Positions 26,420-34,975 of a DNA stretch of 64,000 bases are shown piece by piece. Under the pieces are notes generated by a model. That model did not search any database. It saw only the letters and a program-made list of their open reading frames with translations, and was not told where the DNA came from. The DNA comes from a bacterium. GTDB taxonomy: Bacteria; Patescibacteriota; Saccharimonadia; Saccharimonadales; UBA4665. How positions within the stretch are numbered: the first letter of the stretch is position 1; the number at the start of each line of letters is the position of its first letter. Made by a program: the position numbers and the translations under genes. The stretch covers positions 79,751-143,750 of the forward strand of contig JAJXTN010000001.1 in assembly GCA_021783725.1 (NCBI GenBank), written 5' to 3'.

Positions 26420-27226
26420 TTACTTATTTTTGGATTTAGGCGATTTTACGGATTGTAATTCTTTGATAGTTAGCTCAGTACGTGACCGAGCATAACTACA
26501 AAAATCACAGTCACCACCCATGGCCGCTTGACCAACTGGTGGCATGACGTCGGACTCTAAGCATTGTTTCATTTTAACCAAAGTCGGCTCGACCCACGAA
26601 ACGTCACCGGTGTAAGGTATCAATTTGGTTTGAAACTCCAGTCGATCACCGAAACCGTCCGAATCTAAGCGAGCATTAGTGTATACAAAGTAGCCGGTAT
26701 CGCTGACACCGAAACCATTGGCTCTCAGTAACCACTGATAAACTTCCATTTGACGTTTATAGCTTTTCTGCCAATCGGAATCGATATTCACTTCACTAGT
26801 TTTGGCGGTGGCTTTATAGTCAACAACGATTAAGTTGCCTTCGTCATCGACCCAGACATCATCAACCGCCCCAGTAACTAACAAGTTCGATTTTGGATCG
26901 ACGAATTGTACGCCAGTGAAATTATGACGCCACTTATCGAGATCGTGGTGGACGAAAGGCACGGCTTTGATTTGATTATCGGACATGATGGGGTGTGGTT
27001 TGCCCAACACCCGATAGCTATCAAATTCCTTTTTGAATAATTCGTCGATTGCTGAGTTAATCCGGAAAGGCGGCCCGTTGGGTCGCTTTATTTTAAGTCG
27101 GGCGTCGAGCCAAAAACAACGTTGGCATTGGGTAAATAGCTCGATTTTACTGCGACTGATTTTGAAAGGCGTAGTTTGCCCAACCTGATAGGCTGGGGCT
27201 CGCTCCTGATAGTATGTGTTAGCCAT
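26420..27226 (-). CDS. Cas4/RecB-like Fe-S PD-(D/E)XK nuclease
   Basis: 268 aa. The nuclease motifs are D122/D123 (TGAVDDVW), D136 and K138 (VVDYK), followed by the QMEVY motif (Q159, Y163) of RecB-type nucleases. Four cysteines, C34 and C37 before the core and C240 and C243 after it, have the layout that holds a 4Fe-4S cluster in Cas4 and AddB. No CRISPR array or cas gene is in the window, so it is a CRISPR-free Cas4-like enzyme, probably in DNA repair. It lies between serS and a HAD phosphatase gene. Confidence 0.85.
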   Translation of the reverse strand: MANTYYQERAPAYQVGQTTPFKISRSKIELFTQCQRCFWLDARLKIKRPNGPPFRINSAIDELFKKEFDSYRVLGKPHPIMSDNQIKAVPFVHHDLDKWRHNFTGVQFVDPKSNLLVTGAVDDVWVDDEGNLIVVDYKATAKTSEVNIDSDWQKSYKRQMEVYQWLLRANGFGVSDTGYFVYTNARLDSDGFGDRLEFQTKLIPYTGDVSWVEPTLVKMKQCLESDVMPPVGQAAMGGDCDFCSYARSRTELTIKELQSVKSPKSKNK

Positions 27227-27271
27227 TATCTAATCTATTGTACAGCTAAAACTGGCATTACTCGTGATTAA

Positions 27272-27892
27272 CTATATATTTTCCAGATAGTTAAGTAATT
27301 CTTCAGGATTATCGACTGTCTTCGTTGGCTCAGCGGCCTGTAAATCGGCCCGCTTAGCAAACCCCCAAGTCACTGCAACAACGCGCATGTTGACGGCTTT
27401 CGCGCCTTCAACATCACGGACCTCATCCCCCACGTAGATACTGTTCCGTAATTCTAAGCGATGCTTCCTGATGAGTCTACGCAACGCGGGGCGCTTTCCA
27501 AACAGCACCGCACCACCCCGCAAATCGCCAAAATATGAATCAAGTTTATAGAGCATTAAGAAATCACGCATATTTGGCATGCTATTACTGCTAATTATAT
27601 ACAGCTCGTGGCCTTCTGAGTGCAGTTTTCTTATGACCTCCGGCATGCCGGCGAATGGTTTATAGTGGTCGATTACTGGGTTGAGTTTGGTGCGACCGGC
27701 AAAATACAACCGAACTAATCGCCACCACGGATGCCCGAGTTTTCGCGCAATACCGATAAGCGTAAGACCATGGAGCGCTTTTTTTTCGGTCGCAGTCAAT
27801 GGCTCATGTTTTGCTTCACTTACCAGAAAATCTTGAAAAAATTCCAAGGTGTCGGCAATTGTCCCATCAAAGTCGAAAATTATAGCGCTCAT
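27272..27892 (-). CDS. HAD-superfamily phosphatase (phosphoglycolate phosphatase-like)
   Basis: 206 aa. Motif I IIFDFDGTIAD has the nucleophile D7 and D9, motif II is YIISSNS, motif III contains the lysine in LFGKRPAL, and motif IV is YVGDEVRDVEGA. The helical cap between motifs I and II (about 20-85) places it with the Gph-like group. Substrate cannot be read from the sequence. The -10 TGCTAAACT ends 8 nt before the ATG. Confidence 0.85.
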   Translation of the reverse strand: MSAIIFDFDGTIADTLEFFQDFLVSEAKHEPLTATEKKALHGLTLIGIARKLGHPWWRLVRLYFAGRTKLNPVIDHYKPFAGMPEVIRKLHSEGHELYIISSNSMPNMRDFLMLYKLDSYFGDLRGGAVLFGKRPALRRLIRKHRLELRNSIYVGDEVRDVEGAKAVNMRVVAVTWGFAKRADLQAAEPTKTVDNPEELLNYLENI

Positions 27893-27910
27893 TAGCTTAT
27901 AGTTTAGCAG

Positions 27911-28396
27911 TTAATCTAGCGGTGCGTAATCAATGTGGCACAGACCTCGGCCGGTGCGTTCAGCATATTTCTGATGATAATCTTCGGCTGGGTAGAATTG
28001 ACCGGCTGCCGCGATTTCAGTAACAATTGGTTGGTCATAATCGGGCTGTAAGCTTTTCATTACTTGATTGGCAATTACTTTTTGATCATTGTCAAAATAA
28101 TAGATAGCGGAACGATAGTTATCACCTATGTCTGGCCCTTGACGATTTAGCTGAGTCGGATCATGCAACCGGAAAAAATGCCGACAAAGAGATTGATAAT
28201 CTATAATGACACGATCATATTCGACTAGTACGGTCTCGGCATGACCAGTAGTTTGTGAGCAGACGGCTTCATAGGTTGGATTATTGGTGTGGCCACCGCT
28301 GTAGCCAACAGTAGTTTGGGTCACGCCCGGGACTTGATCAAAGTAATATTGAACTCCCCAGAAACAACCAGCGGCGAATAAGGCTTTTGTTGGCAT
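27911..28396 (-). CDS. msrA: Peptide methionine-S-sulfoxide reductase
   Basis: Repairs oxidised methionine (S-sulfoxide) in proteins. 161 aa with the catalytic Cys11 in AAGCFWGVQ and the family segments VGYSGGHTNNPTYE and HPTQLNRQGPDIG-like HDPTQLNRQGPD. No MsrB domain is fused. TGTTATACT ends 6 nt before the ATG, predicting a leaderless mRNA. Together with the HAD gene it forms a short minus-strand group. Confidence 0.96.
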   Translation of the reverse strand: MPTKALFAAGCFWGVQYYFDQVPGVTQTTVGYSGGHTNNPTYEAVCSQTTGHAETVLVEYDRVIIDYQSLCRHFFRLHDPTQLNRQGPDIGDNYRSAIYYFDNDQKVIANQVMKSLQPDYDQPIVTEIAAAGQFYPAEDYHQKYAERTGRGLCHIDYAPLD

Positions 28397-28402
28397 ATAT
28401 CA

Positions 28403-28408
28403 AGTATA
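28403..28408 (-). promoter_or_regulatory. extended -10 box of msrA (leaderless)
   Basis: TGTTATACT; the box ends 6 nt before the ATG at 28396. Confidence 0.6.
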
Positions 28409-28458
28409 ACAACTAATGAACTCCACCGTAGATTACCCACAAGGCTGAGTATAAATTG

Positions 28459-28487
28459 TTGCAAATATCACATAATAGGCTTACATT
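28459..28487 (+). promoter_or_regulatory. sigma70-type promoter for the 168-aa membrane protein
   Basis: TTGCAA (28459-28464), 17-bp spacer, TACATT (28482-28487). Transcription would start near 28494, giving a leader with a strong AAAGGAG site. Confidence 0.55.
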
Positions 28488-28516
28488 GATATTTGTAACC
28501 TAAAGGAGTATATGAG

Positions 28517-29023
28517 ATGAGTGCAATACAATCATTAGAAAAATTTTTCGACGATTTGTTCGTCAAAAAAGCACCTGCCCTACCCGACAACGGCAAAAAA
28601 GCTTTAGTAAAATATCTGCCTTGGATCAACTTGGCACTGGGCCTTTTCACCCTGCTATCGGCCTACGGACTATGGCGCTGGGCTCATACTTATAATGACC
28701 TGGCGAATAGTTTAAATACACTTAATACCTTATATGGTGGTAGTGCGGTTGTGGCGGTCAACCGTCTAAACTTCGCAGTTTGGCTGGGCGTGATTGTCTT
28801 GGTGGTCCAAGGATTGCTCTATCTATTTGCCTTTCAAGCCACTCGAGATCGTAAAAAACAAGGCTGGAACCTAATGTTCTACGCTTTACTAGTCAATGTT
28901 GTTTACGCTGTAGTTACTCTGTTCGACAACTACGGCTCAGGTTATGTTTTGTCGACCATTGTCGGCTCAGCAATAGGTTTGTACTTCCTATTCCAGCTGC
29001 ACAGCAGTTACGTCAAAGCCTGA
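28517..29023 (+). CDS. Small polytopic membrane protein, unknown function
   Basis: 168 aa with four hydrophobic helices (about residues 34-52, 81-107, 117-138 and 145-163) after an amphipathic N-terminus (IQSLEKFFDDLFVKKAP). No known family motif. The ribosome-binding site AAAGGAG lies 8 nt before the ATG, one of the best in the window, so it is probably well expressed. It is the only plus-strand gene between 11 and 40 kb and is divergent from msrA. Confidence 0.75.
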   Translation: MSAIQSLEKFFDDLFVKKAPALPDNGKKALVKYLPWINLALGLFTLLSAYGLWRWAHTYNDLANSLNTLNTLYGGSAVVAVNRLNFAVWLGVIVLVVQGLLYLFAFQATRDRKKQGWNLMFYALLVNVVYAVVTLFDNYGSGYVLSTIVGSAIGLYFLFQLHSSYVKA

Positions 29024-29031
29024 ATTGTCGC

Positions 29032-30327
29032 CTACTCAGTTCTCAGAGCTTCAATCGGATCAAGTCGAGCTGCACTGCGAGCTGGCAATAGACCAGCTAT
29101 GGTCGTAACTATCATCAAAAATATGATAAGCCCGACCAGTTGCGACGGTTTAAACACGAGTAGGCTGTCACTCCCGAAATTAAGTTTGTGACTAATCCAC
29201 GGGTTAATCGATAAGCCGATGATGACTGCGCCAAGCGCACCAATTAAAGCCCCGAAAAAGCCAATCCAGGTAGCTTCAATCACGAATAGCCCTAGCACCG
29301 ACCGCCGACCCATACCTAGAGCTTTCATTAGACCTATTTCTCTAGTGCGTTCTAGGACGCTAATGTATTGGGTATTCACGACTCCAAAAAAGGATGCGAT
29401 CAGAGTGATTAAACCAAAGACCAGAATGATTATCTGTAGTACGTTGATGATTTGTCCAATGACAGCTTGGGTGTCCGCGGCGCTTTCGGCGGCGTAGCCG
29501 GCATTAATGATTGTGGCTTTGGTGGCATTTAATTTCTGAGCATTATTACCATTAACAACGCGGGCCGAAACGAACAGAAAACGATTGGCATTAATTGTGC
29601 CGCTATTTATGAAGTTATAGATATTTCTAGCGTCAGTGGTAGAAGTTAGCAAAGTTGAACCAACGTCACCGCTTATTAAAGTTGATGGCGTGGTTAAGAC
29701 GGCGACAATTTTGAAATCCTGACTCTTAGTAGTACCGGTCACCTGCTGTGTCTTGACGGTTACAGTTTTGCCTATGGCCTGATTGGCCGATCCAAGATTC
29801 AATAATGATAAATAGCTGTCAGGAATGACGACACTGCCATCCGGCACGACCGTTGAAACCGTACCAGCAATAAAATCATGACTAATCTTATTGTTATAAG
29901 CTTGGATTGAAGCTGTATACTTCTTGGAATTGGCTGTAGTAACATATTGAGCGTTAGTCGCATAAGTTTGGAATACACTTTCGACACCGGGCAATTTGGC
30001 AATCTTATCGATATCCGCTTGGTTAAGTTCCTTAACTAGCACTCCCCGAGATCCCAGACTGGTTAGGGAGTCGTCATACTCTTGAGGCTTAGTGTTCACC
30101 CCACCGCCTTGACCAAATAAGCCTTTGTCTTTGGTGACGATTAAAGAAGATGAATCCAAGTTGGTAGCTATTAAGCGATTGGAATAAGCTTTGGCGCCAT
30201 TAGCCGCGGCTAGTGTCAAAGTCAAAGTAAAGCCACCGACGGCCAGCGCTAGGGCGGTTAAAATGGTTCGGGTTTTGGCCTGGCGTAGATTCCGTCCACT
30301 ACGCTTAAAAGTATCAATGACTTTCAT
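29032..30327 (-). CDS. ABC transporter permease, MacB/FtsX-like
   Basis: 431 aa. An N-terminal helix (about 22-44), a large extracytoplasmic domain (about 45-285) and three C-terminal helices with the FtsX-type signature ERTREIGLMKALGMGRRSVLGLF. It ends with LLPARSAARLDPIEALRTE, the classical MacB-type tail. It forms an export or envelope-stress transporter with the ATPase gene it overlaps by 4 nt. The substrate (antimicrobial peptide, lipoprotein or other) cannot be deduced. Confidence 0.9.
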   Translation of the reverse strand: MKVIDTFKRSGRNLRQAKTRTILTALALAVGGFTLTLTLAAANGAKAYSNRLIATNLDSSSLIVTKDKGLFGQGGGVNTKPQEYDDSLTSLGSRGVLVKELNQADIDKIAKLPGVESVFQTYATNAQYVTTANSKKYTASIQAYNNKISHDFIAGTVSTVVPDGSVVIPDSYLSLLNLGSANQAIGKTVTVKTQQVTGTTKSQDFKIVAVLTTPSTLISGDVGSTLLTSTTDARNIYNFINSGTINANRFLFVSARVVNGNNAQKLNATKATIINAGYAAESAADTQAVIGQIINVLQIIILVFGLITLIASFFGVVNTQYISVLERTREIGLMKALGMGRRSVLGLFVIEATWIGFFGALIGALGAVIIGLSINPWISHKLNFGSDSLLVFKPSQLVGLIIFLMIVTTIAGLLPARSAARLDPIEALRTE

Positions 30328-31010
30328 GACTTATTAGCCTCTGTGGAGGAAACCATCTGACCATCTTTCATGGTTATCTGCTGGCTACAGCGAGCCGCCA
30401 AGTCTTCGTCATGGGTAACAATGATCAGCGTACAGTTAAGTGTTTTATTCAGTTCGAATAGCAAATCAATCACTTTGTCGCCAGTCGCACTATCAAGATT
30501 ACCGGTCGGTTCATCGGCCATAATAAGTTTCGGTTTAGACACGATGGCCCGAGCAATAGCTAAGCGCTGTTTTTGGCCACCAGATAGATTCTTGGCTTTA
30601 ACATCAATCTTGTCCAACAGTTCGACCTGTTCAAGCGCGGCCGTGATCATCGCCCGTCGATTACGAACTGGCACTTCGGTAATTTCCAGTGGCAAAGCGA
30701 CGTTTTGGTAACAACTCTGATTACCTTCTATGAAAAATGATTGAAAAACAAAGCCTAAATCATTAGCCCGAAATTTATCCATCTCAGTCCGTTTGAGTTG
30801 ACTCAGAACTTTACCATTAATCTCGACTTCGCCAGCTGATGGGTGATCTAGCCCGCCGATGATGTGCATCAGGGTACTTTTGCCGGAGCCACTTTTACCG
30901 ACGATCGCCACGGTTTTACCATCAGCTATCGAAAAACTAACGTCATTGAGCGCGACGAATTCATTCGGTTTTTTGCCATAAACCTTGTGGACTGACTTGA
31001 GTTCTACCAT
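30324..31010 (-). CDS. ABC transporter ATPase, MacB/LolD-like
   Basis: 228 aa. Walker A GKSGSGKST, Q-loop FVFQSFF, signature NLSGGQKQR, Walker B LIMADEPTGNLDS and H-loop VTHDED are all intact. Partner of the following permease gene (ATGA overlap). TGTATAAT (box 31019-31024) ends 8 nt before the ATG, predicting a leaderless operon mRNA. Confidence 0.94.
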   Translation of the reverse strand: MVELKSVHKVYGKKPNEFVALNDVSFSIADGKTVAIVGKSGSGKSTLMHIIGGLDHPSAGEVEINGKVLSQLKRTEMDKFRANDLGFVFQSFFIEGNQSCYQNVALPLEITEVPVRNRRAMITAALEQVELLDKIDVKAKNLSGGQKQRLAIARAIVSKPKLIMADEPTGNLDSATGDKVIDLLFELNKTLNCTLIIVTHDEDLAARCSQQITMKDGQMVSSTEANKS

Positions 31011-31047
31011 TAAGCTAAATTATACAGTCCTAACTGATAAATAACTG

Positions 31048-31416
31048 TTACTTTTCCAGTTCGCTGATGCGTTGGTGATTGAGACCATAATAATGACCGA
31101 TCTCATGCCACAATGTATGCCGAATATCTTCCTGGAGAACAACTTCATCGTTGGCTCGGCGCGATAATGGGCCTTTGAATAAAGTAATTTTGTCAGGCAA
31201 AATACGGGTCATGCCTTGGCGTTGACTCAGTGGCGTTCCTTCATATAGACCAAGTAGTGTTTGATCATGGCGCAATAACAACTGTTGTCGCTGTTCATCA
31301 GTTGGATCTTCTTCATACAAGATGGCCACATTAGCAATATTTTTGACGTGCTCACCTGGCAAGGTCTCTAGTGCTTGATTAATTAATCGCTGGAAATCCT
31401 CATCACTAATTTGCAT
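31048..31416 (-). CDS. Zincin-like metallopeptidase (Zincin_1 family)
   Basis: 122 aa. The zinc motif HEIGH is at 104-108 with a third histidine at H114 (HExxHxxxxxH). This is a small cytoplasmic-type family of unknown substrate, often found near housekeeping genes in Actinobacteria and CPR. It starts 3 nt after the lysS stop, so it is co-transcribed with lysS. Confidence 0.88.
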   Translation of the reverse strand: MQISDEDFQRLINQALETLPGEHVKNIANVAILYEEDPTDEQRQQLLLRHDQTLLGLYEGTPLSQRQGMTRILPDKITLFKGPLSRRANDEVVLQEDIRHTLWHEIGHYYGLNHQRISELEK

Positions 31417-31419
31417 GGC

Positions 31420-32952
31420 TTACTTCAAATCTAATTCAGGATAAATAGTCTTAGTCACGTCACTTATATCGTGTTTAAGCGCTGGGAAAGGTACACCCTC
31501 GCGAGCCGATACGCCTTCAAATACCCAGAACACGCGTTCACTCAAGCCCCAACCACAAGCTGGTGGCATACCGTATTCCAACATTTCGACGAAATCGATG
31601 TCTAACATCATGGCTTCTTGATCGCCAGCATCACGCATCGCCTGTTGCTCTTTGAAACGATTTAACTGGTCAATCGGGTCGTTTAATTCACTAAAGCCAT
31701 TACCTAGCTCACTACCAGCAATTATCGGCTGGAAACGTTCGACAACTAAAGGATTACTGGGATTAGTCTTACTAAGTGGACTAATGAAAGCTGGAGTGTT
31801 GATAAGCCACACCGGGCCAGCGACATCTTTACGGATATTCTTCCACAATTTATCAATTCCGCGGGCTTTATTCTCAGTCTTCTCGACTTCCAAATGATTG
31901 TCGGCCAGGGCTTTCTTGACCTCATCAATCGTACAATTAAAGATATCGATGTTGTAGCGTTTGGCGATCGTTTCGGCATAGTCCCACTCTTCCCAATCTT
32001 TAGCCAAATCAATATCAAACTCACCGAGTTTAAACTGCAGGGTTCCAAATGTTTTTTGCAAGACATCCCGAAATAGCTCGGTCATGAATTTCATGCCATC
32101 ACGCCAATCGGCGTAAGCCCAATACCACTCCATGGCAACGTGTTCCGGCAAATGTTCCTCGCTATAATTCTCATTACGAAAGCGTGGACCAATATCAAAC
32201 ACTTTTTCGTAACCACCGCCGATTAAACGCTTGAGTGGTAATTCGTGGCTGATCCGCAAATAGAAATCTTGGTCTAAGGCATCCATGTGCGTAACGAATG
32301 GTGTGGCATCGGCACCACCAGTAGTATGCTCAAGAACCGGTATATTGATCTCTATGAATTCGTGATTGAGCAAGAATTCACGAGTTGCCTGCCAGAATTT
32401 GCTCCGCCTAATATAGCGCTCGTAGACATCAGCGTTAACGTTAGTGTCGATATAACGGCGTCGCAAGCGCTCTTCTTTGTTAGTAAATCCATCTTGCTGG
32501 GTCGGCATCGGCCTTAGGCTTTTAGTTAGGATCCTTAGACTTTTAGCCTCAATCGATATTTCGCCTGTTTGGGTTTTGATGACCGGGCCACTGACTTCAA
32601 AGAAATCTCCAATATCAAGTAAGGGTAACTGCTTGAGACCAATATAGCCATCAGCCCGCTGTTCAGGAGTTAAATCTGTAGCTGAGCTCGGTAAATCGTC
32701 AGCTTTCAGGAAAGCCTGAACCTGACCACTATTGTCTTTGATGACAATGAAAGCAATTTGGCCAAATTTACGAATACTTTTAATCCGGCCGGCGATCGTT
32801 ACCTCTTGACCTTGAAGTTTATCGAAATCACTAACCACCGCACCGGCCATGGTCGACCGGTGACTAGTAGCTGGAAACGGGTTAACCTCTAATTGTTTGA
32901 GGTCTTCGAGCTTCCTGAGGCGTTCGTCACGCAGTTCTTTTAGTGTTGCCAT
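31420..32952 (-). CDS. lysS: Lysyl-tRNA synthetase (class II)
   Basis: 510 aa. The N-terminal OB-fold anticodon domain (VTIAGRIKSIRKFGQIAFIVIKD) is followed by the class II core with RFRNENYSEEHLPEHVAMEWYWAYADW and the C-terminal motif 3 region (GLSERVFWVFEG). In most bacterial class II LysRS the motif-3 region is longer and reads differently; this variant looks more like the LysRS group of CPR. TATAAT (32961-32966) ends 8 nt before the ATG, so it is predicted leaderless. Confidence 0.93.
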   Translation of the reverse strand: MATLKELRDERLRKLEDLKQLEVNPFPATSHRSTMAGAVVSDFDKLQGQEVTIAGRIKSIRKFGQIAFIVIKDNSGQVQAFLKADDLPSSATDLTPEQRADGYIGLKQLPLLDIGDFFEVSGPVIKTQTGEISIEAKSLRILTKSLRPMPTQQDGFTNKEERLRRRYIDTNVNADVYERYIRRSKFWQATREFLLNHEFIEINIPVLEHTTGGADATPFVTHMDALDQDFYLRISHELPLKRLIGGGYEKVFDIGPRFRNENYSEEHLPEHVAMEWYWAYADWRDGMKFMTELFRDVLQKTFGTLQFKLGEFDIDLAKDWEEWDYAETIAKRYNIDIFNCTIDEVKKALADNHLEVEKTENKARGIDKLWKNIRKDVAGPVWLINTPAFISPLSKTNPSNPLVVERFQPIIAGSELGNGFSELNDPIDQLNRFKEQQAMRDAGDQEAMMLDIDFVEMLEYGMPPACGWGLSERVFWVFEGVSAREGVPFPALKHDISDVTKTIYPELDLK

Positions 32953-32960
32953 ATGGCGCT

Positions 32961-32966
32961 ATTATA
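32961..32966 (-). promoter_or_regulatory. -10 box of lysS (leaderless)
   Basis: TATAAT ending 8 nt before the ATG at 32952. Confidence 0.6.
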
Positions 32967-33013
32967 AGGCTTATCAGCCCCTGAGCCAAAGATAGTTATT
33001 ATATTCGATTAAT

Positions 33014-33472
33014 TTAAGAGATATCGATGACTTTGAATGTTCGAGTTTCGGCTGGAGTAGTAATCTCGACCGAGTCGCCAACTTTCTTACCGAGTAAAGC
33101 TAAGCCAATTGGCGATTCATCACTAATTTTGCCGTTGAGTGGGTCGGCTTCGACAGTGCCGACTACTTGAAACTGTTTAGTAGTACCATCGTCTTTTAAT
33201 TTAACCGTTGAGCCGATTTGAACCTTACCACCAGCGGTTGGTTTCTTGATGACTTCGACGTTTTGCAAAATGTTTTCGATCTCTTGAACGCGTTGCTCGT
33301 TTTTCTCCTGGTCAGCGCGAGCTGATTGATATTCAGCGTTTTCCGCTAAATCACCTAGTTCACGGGCAGTTCGAATCGACTCAGCCAAGGTCGGACGATT
33401 AGAGATAAGACTGGCGAGCTCGGCCTTAAGTTCATCTACGCCGCTTTGAGTTAATCTAAATTGCTTCTTCAC
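33014..33472 (-). CDS. greA: Transcription elongation factor GreA
   Basis: 152 aa, full family length. The N-terminal coiled-coil finger (about 1-75, with DLAENAEYQSARADQEKNEQR carrying the acidic tip residues) inserts into the RNA polymerase channel to stimulate cleavage of backtracked RNA. The C-terminal FKBP-like domain has SPIGLALLGKKVGDSVEI. The start is GTG with a strong AAGGAGA site. It lies between proS and lysS; gene order lysS-greA is common in bacteria. Confidence 0.96.
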   Translation of the reverse strand: MKKQFRLTQSGVDELKAELASLISNRPTLAESIRTARELGDLAENAEYQSARADQEKNEQRVQEIENILQNVEVIKKPTAGGKVQIGSTVKLKDDGTTKQFQVVGTVEADPLNGKISDESPIGLALLGKKVGDSVEITTPAETRTFKVIDIS

Positions 33473-33552
33473 AGTAATTCTCCTTCCCTTACCCTGGCAA
33501 TGAGCCGGGTATTTACATTAATCAGAATCAGATAGCTCCACTATATCAAAAT

Positions 33553-34809
33553 CTAGGCCGAGACACCTAGCGTTTTTAGCAGTTGGTCTAAACTTACAGA
33601 TTGTGAATCATTGGCGCTGCGCGCTTTGAGTTCATACTTGCCGGCGGCTACGGTTTTATCACTAATCACCACGCGGTATGGTATACCCATCAAGTCGGCG
33701 TCGGCGAACTTCTCGCCAGCACGCAACTCTCGGTCGTCATATAATACTCCAACCCCTGAAGCTGTCAAGCGATTATATAACTCATCAGCTTGCTTAACGA
33801 CCTCATCCCTGTCACTCAGTCTTACCAGATAAACTTTAGCTGGCGCGACACTCTCTGGCCAGACTAAACCTTTGTCATCAGAGAACTTCTCAGCAATAAC
33901 GCCCATTAATCTAGTAATGCCAATACCATACGAACCAAGGTGGACAAATTTCTTTTCTCCAGACTCATCTGTAAATGTGAAATCCATATCTTCGCTTTTC
34001 TGAATGCCAAAATTAAAAATGTTGCCGACTTCGGCGCTTTTAACTTCTTCAAGCTCGTCACGTTTTACCCCAAGTTTACTTAAAGTGGCTTCGTCTAGTA
34101 CTTCTTCATTAACGGCAATGTTCTTGCCACGATGAATGTATATGACGTCTTCGCCAGCTTCACAGATTGTTTGAAACTCGTGACTAAACTGAGTAAACGC
34201 CCCTCCGCTAGCAAAAGTAACGTAAGTTTCCTGACCAATGCCGACGCGGTCAAAAACCCGCTTATAGGCTTCAATGGTGGCCGCATAAAAAGCTTCGTGT
34301 TGTTCGGAGTCAATGCTACAAGAGTACATATCCTTCATAACAAACTCGCGACCGCGCATAATTCCACTTTTTGATCGAACTTCATTACGTAACTTAGTCT
34401 GGAACTGATAAACATTTGCTGGTAAATCTTTATAACTACTGACAAACTGCTTCATCATATTTACTATCGGCTCTTCGTGTGACCAGCCAAAGCCTACAGG
34501 AGTACCGTTCTTTAATTCGGATTTAAACCAAATATCTACGACTTTGTCATCCCAACGTGAAGTTTTTTCCCACAATTCTTTGGGTTGCAAGCTAGTCATA
34601 ATTAGCTCTTGTCCAGTAATGGCGTTCATTTCTTCTCGAACGATAGACTTAATATTCTCGACAACCATTAGCCCTAGGGGCAAGTAGGCGTAGACACCGG
34701 CCATCTCTTTGTGAATGAAGCCGGCTTGGATCAATAATTGGGCGTTACGGGCCGTTTCATCGGCTGGCACGTTTCTAGTAGTCTTGGTAAATAGTTTGGA
34801 CAGTCTCAT
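33553..34809 (-). CDS. proS: Prolyl-tRNA synthetase, short form without editing insert
   Basis: Class II synthetase for tRNA-Pro. At 418 aa it is far shorter than the usual bacterial form (about 570 aa). The core motifs are intact (AGVYAYLPLGL, RNEVRSKSGIMRGREFVMKDMYS, LGSYGIGITRLMGV) and the C-terminal anticodon domain is present (VYLVRLSDRDEVVKQ). The editing domain that normally sits between motifs 2 and 3 is replaced by a short linker. Leader about 16 nt after TACAAT; an AAAGCGAG site precedes the ATG. Confidence 0.95.
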   Translation of the reverse strand: MRLSKLFTKTTRNVPADETARNAQLLIQAGFIHKEMAGVYAYLPLGLMVVENIKSIVREEMNAITGQELIMTSLQPKELWEKTSRWDDKVVDIWFKSELKNGTPVGFGWSHEEPIVNMMKQFVSSYKDLPANVYQFQTKLRNEVRSKSGIMRGREFVMKDMYSCSIDSEQHEAFYAATIEAYKRVFDRVGIGQETYVTFASGGAFTQFSHEFQTICEAGEDVIYIHRGKNIAVNEEVLDEATLSKLGVKRDELEEVKSAEVGNIFNFGIQKSEDMDFTFTDESGEKKFVHLGSYGIGITRLMGVIAEKFSDDKGLVWPESVAPAKVYLVRLSDRDEVVKQADELYNRLTASGVGVLYDDRELRAGEKFADADLMGIPYRVVISDKTVAAGKYELKARSANDSQSVSLDQLLKTLGVSA

Positions 34810-34856
34810 AACTCGCTTTCGTTAATCTGTTTATTGTAACCCAAGATTTAGCTAGA

Positions 34857-34973
34857 TAACAGAAAACAGACCAACAGATTGCAAATAGATTACAGAATAA
34901 CAGATTACAGACTTCCAAGTCTGCTGGTCTGATGCCTGCCATCTATCTGTATTCTGCTATCTGTTCGTCTGTT
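34857..34973. repeat. long imperfect palindrome of AACAGATTACAG words
   Basis: The whole proS/CPBP spacer is one structure. The centre is CAGACTT-CC-AAGTCTG (34908-34923). The left arm repeats AACAGATTACAGAATAACAG-like words, the right arm repeats CTATCTGTATTCTGCTATCTG-like words. Arms match only approximately, as if built by iteration of a short word and its complement. Confidence 0.65.
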
Positions 34974-34975
34974 AC

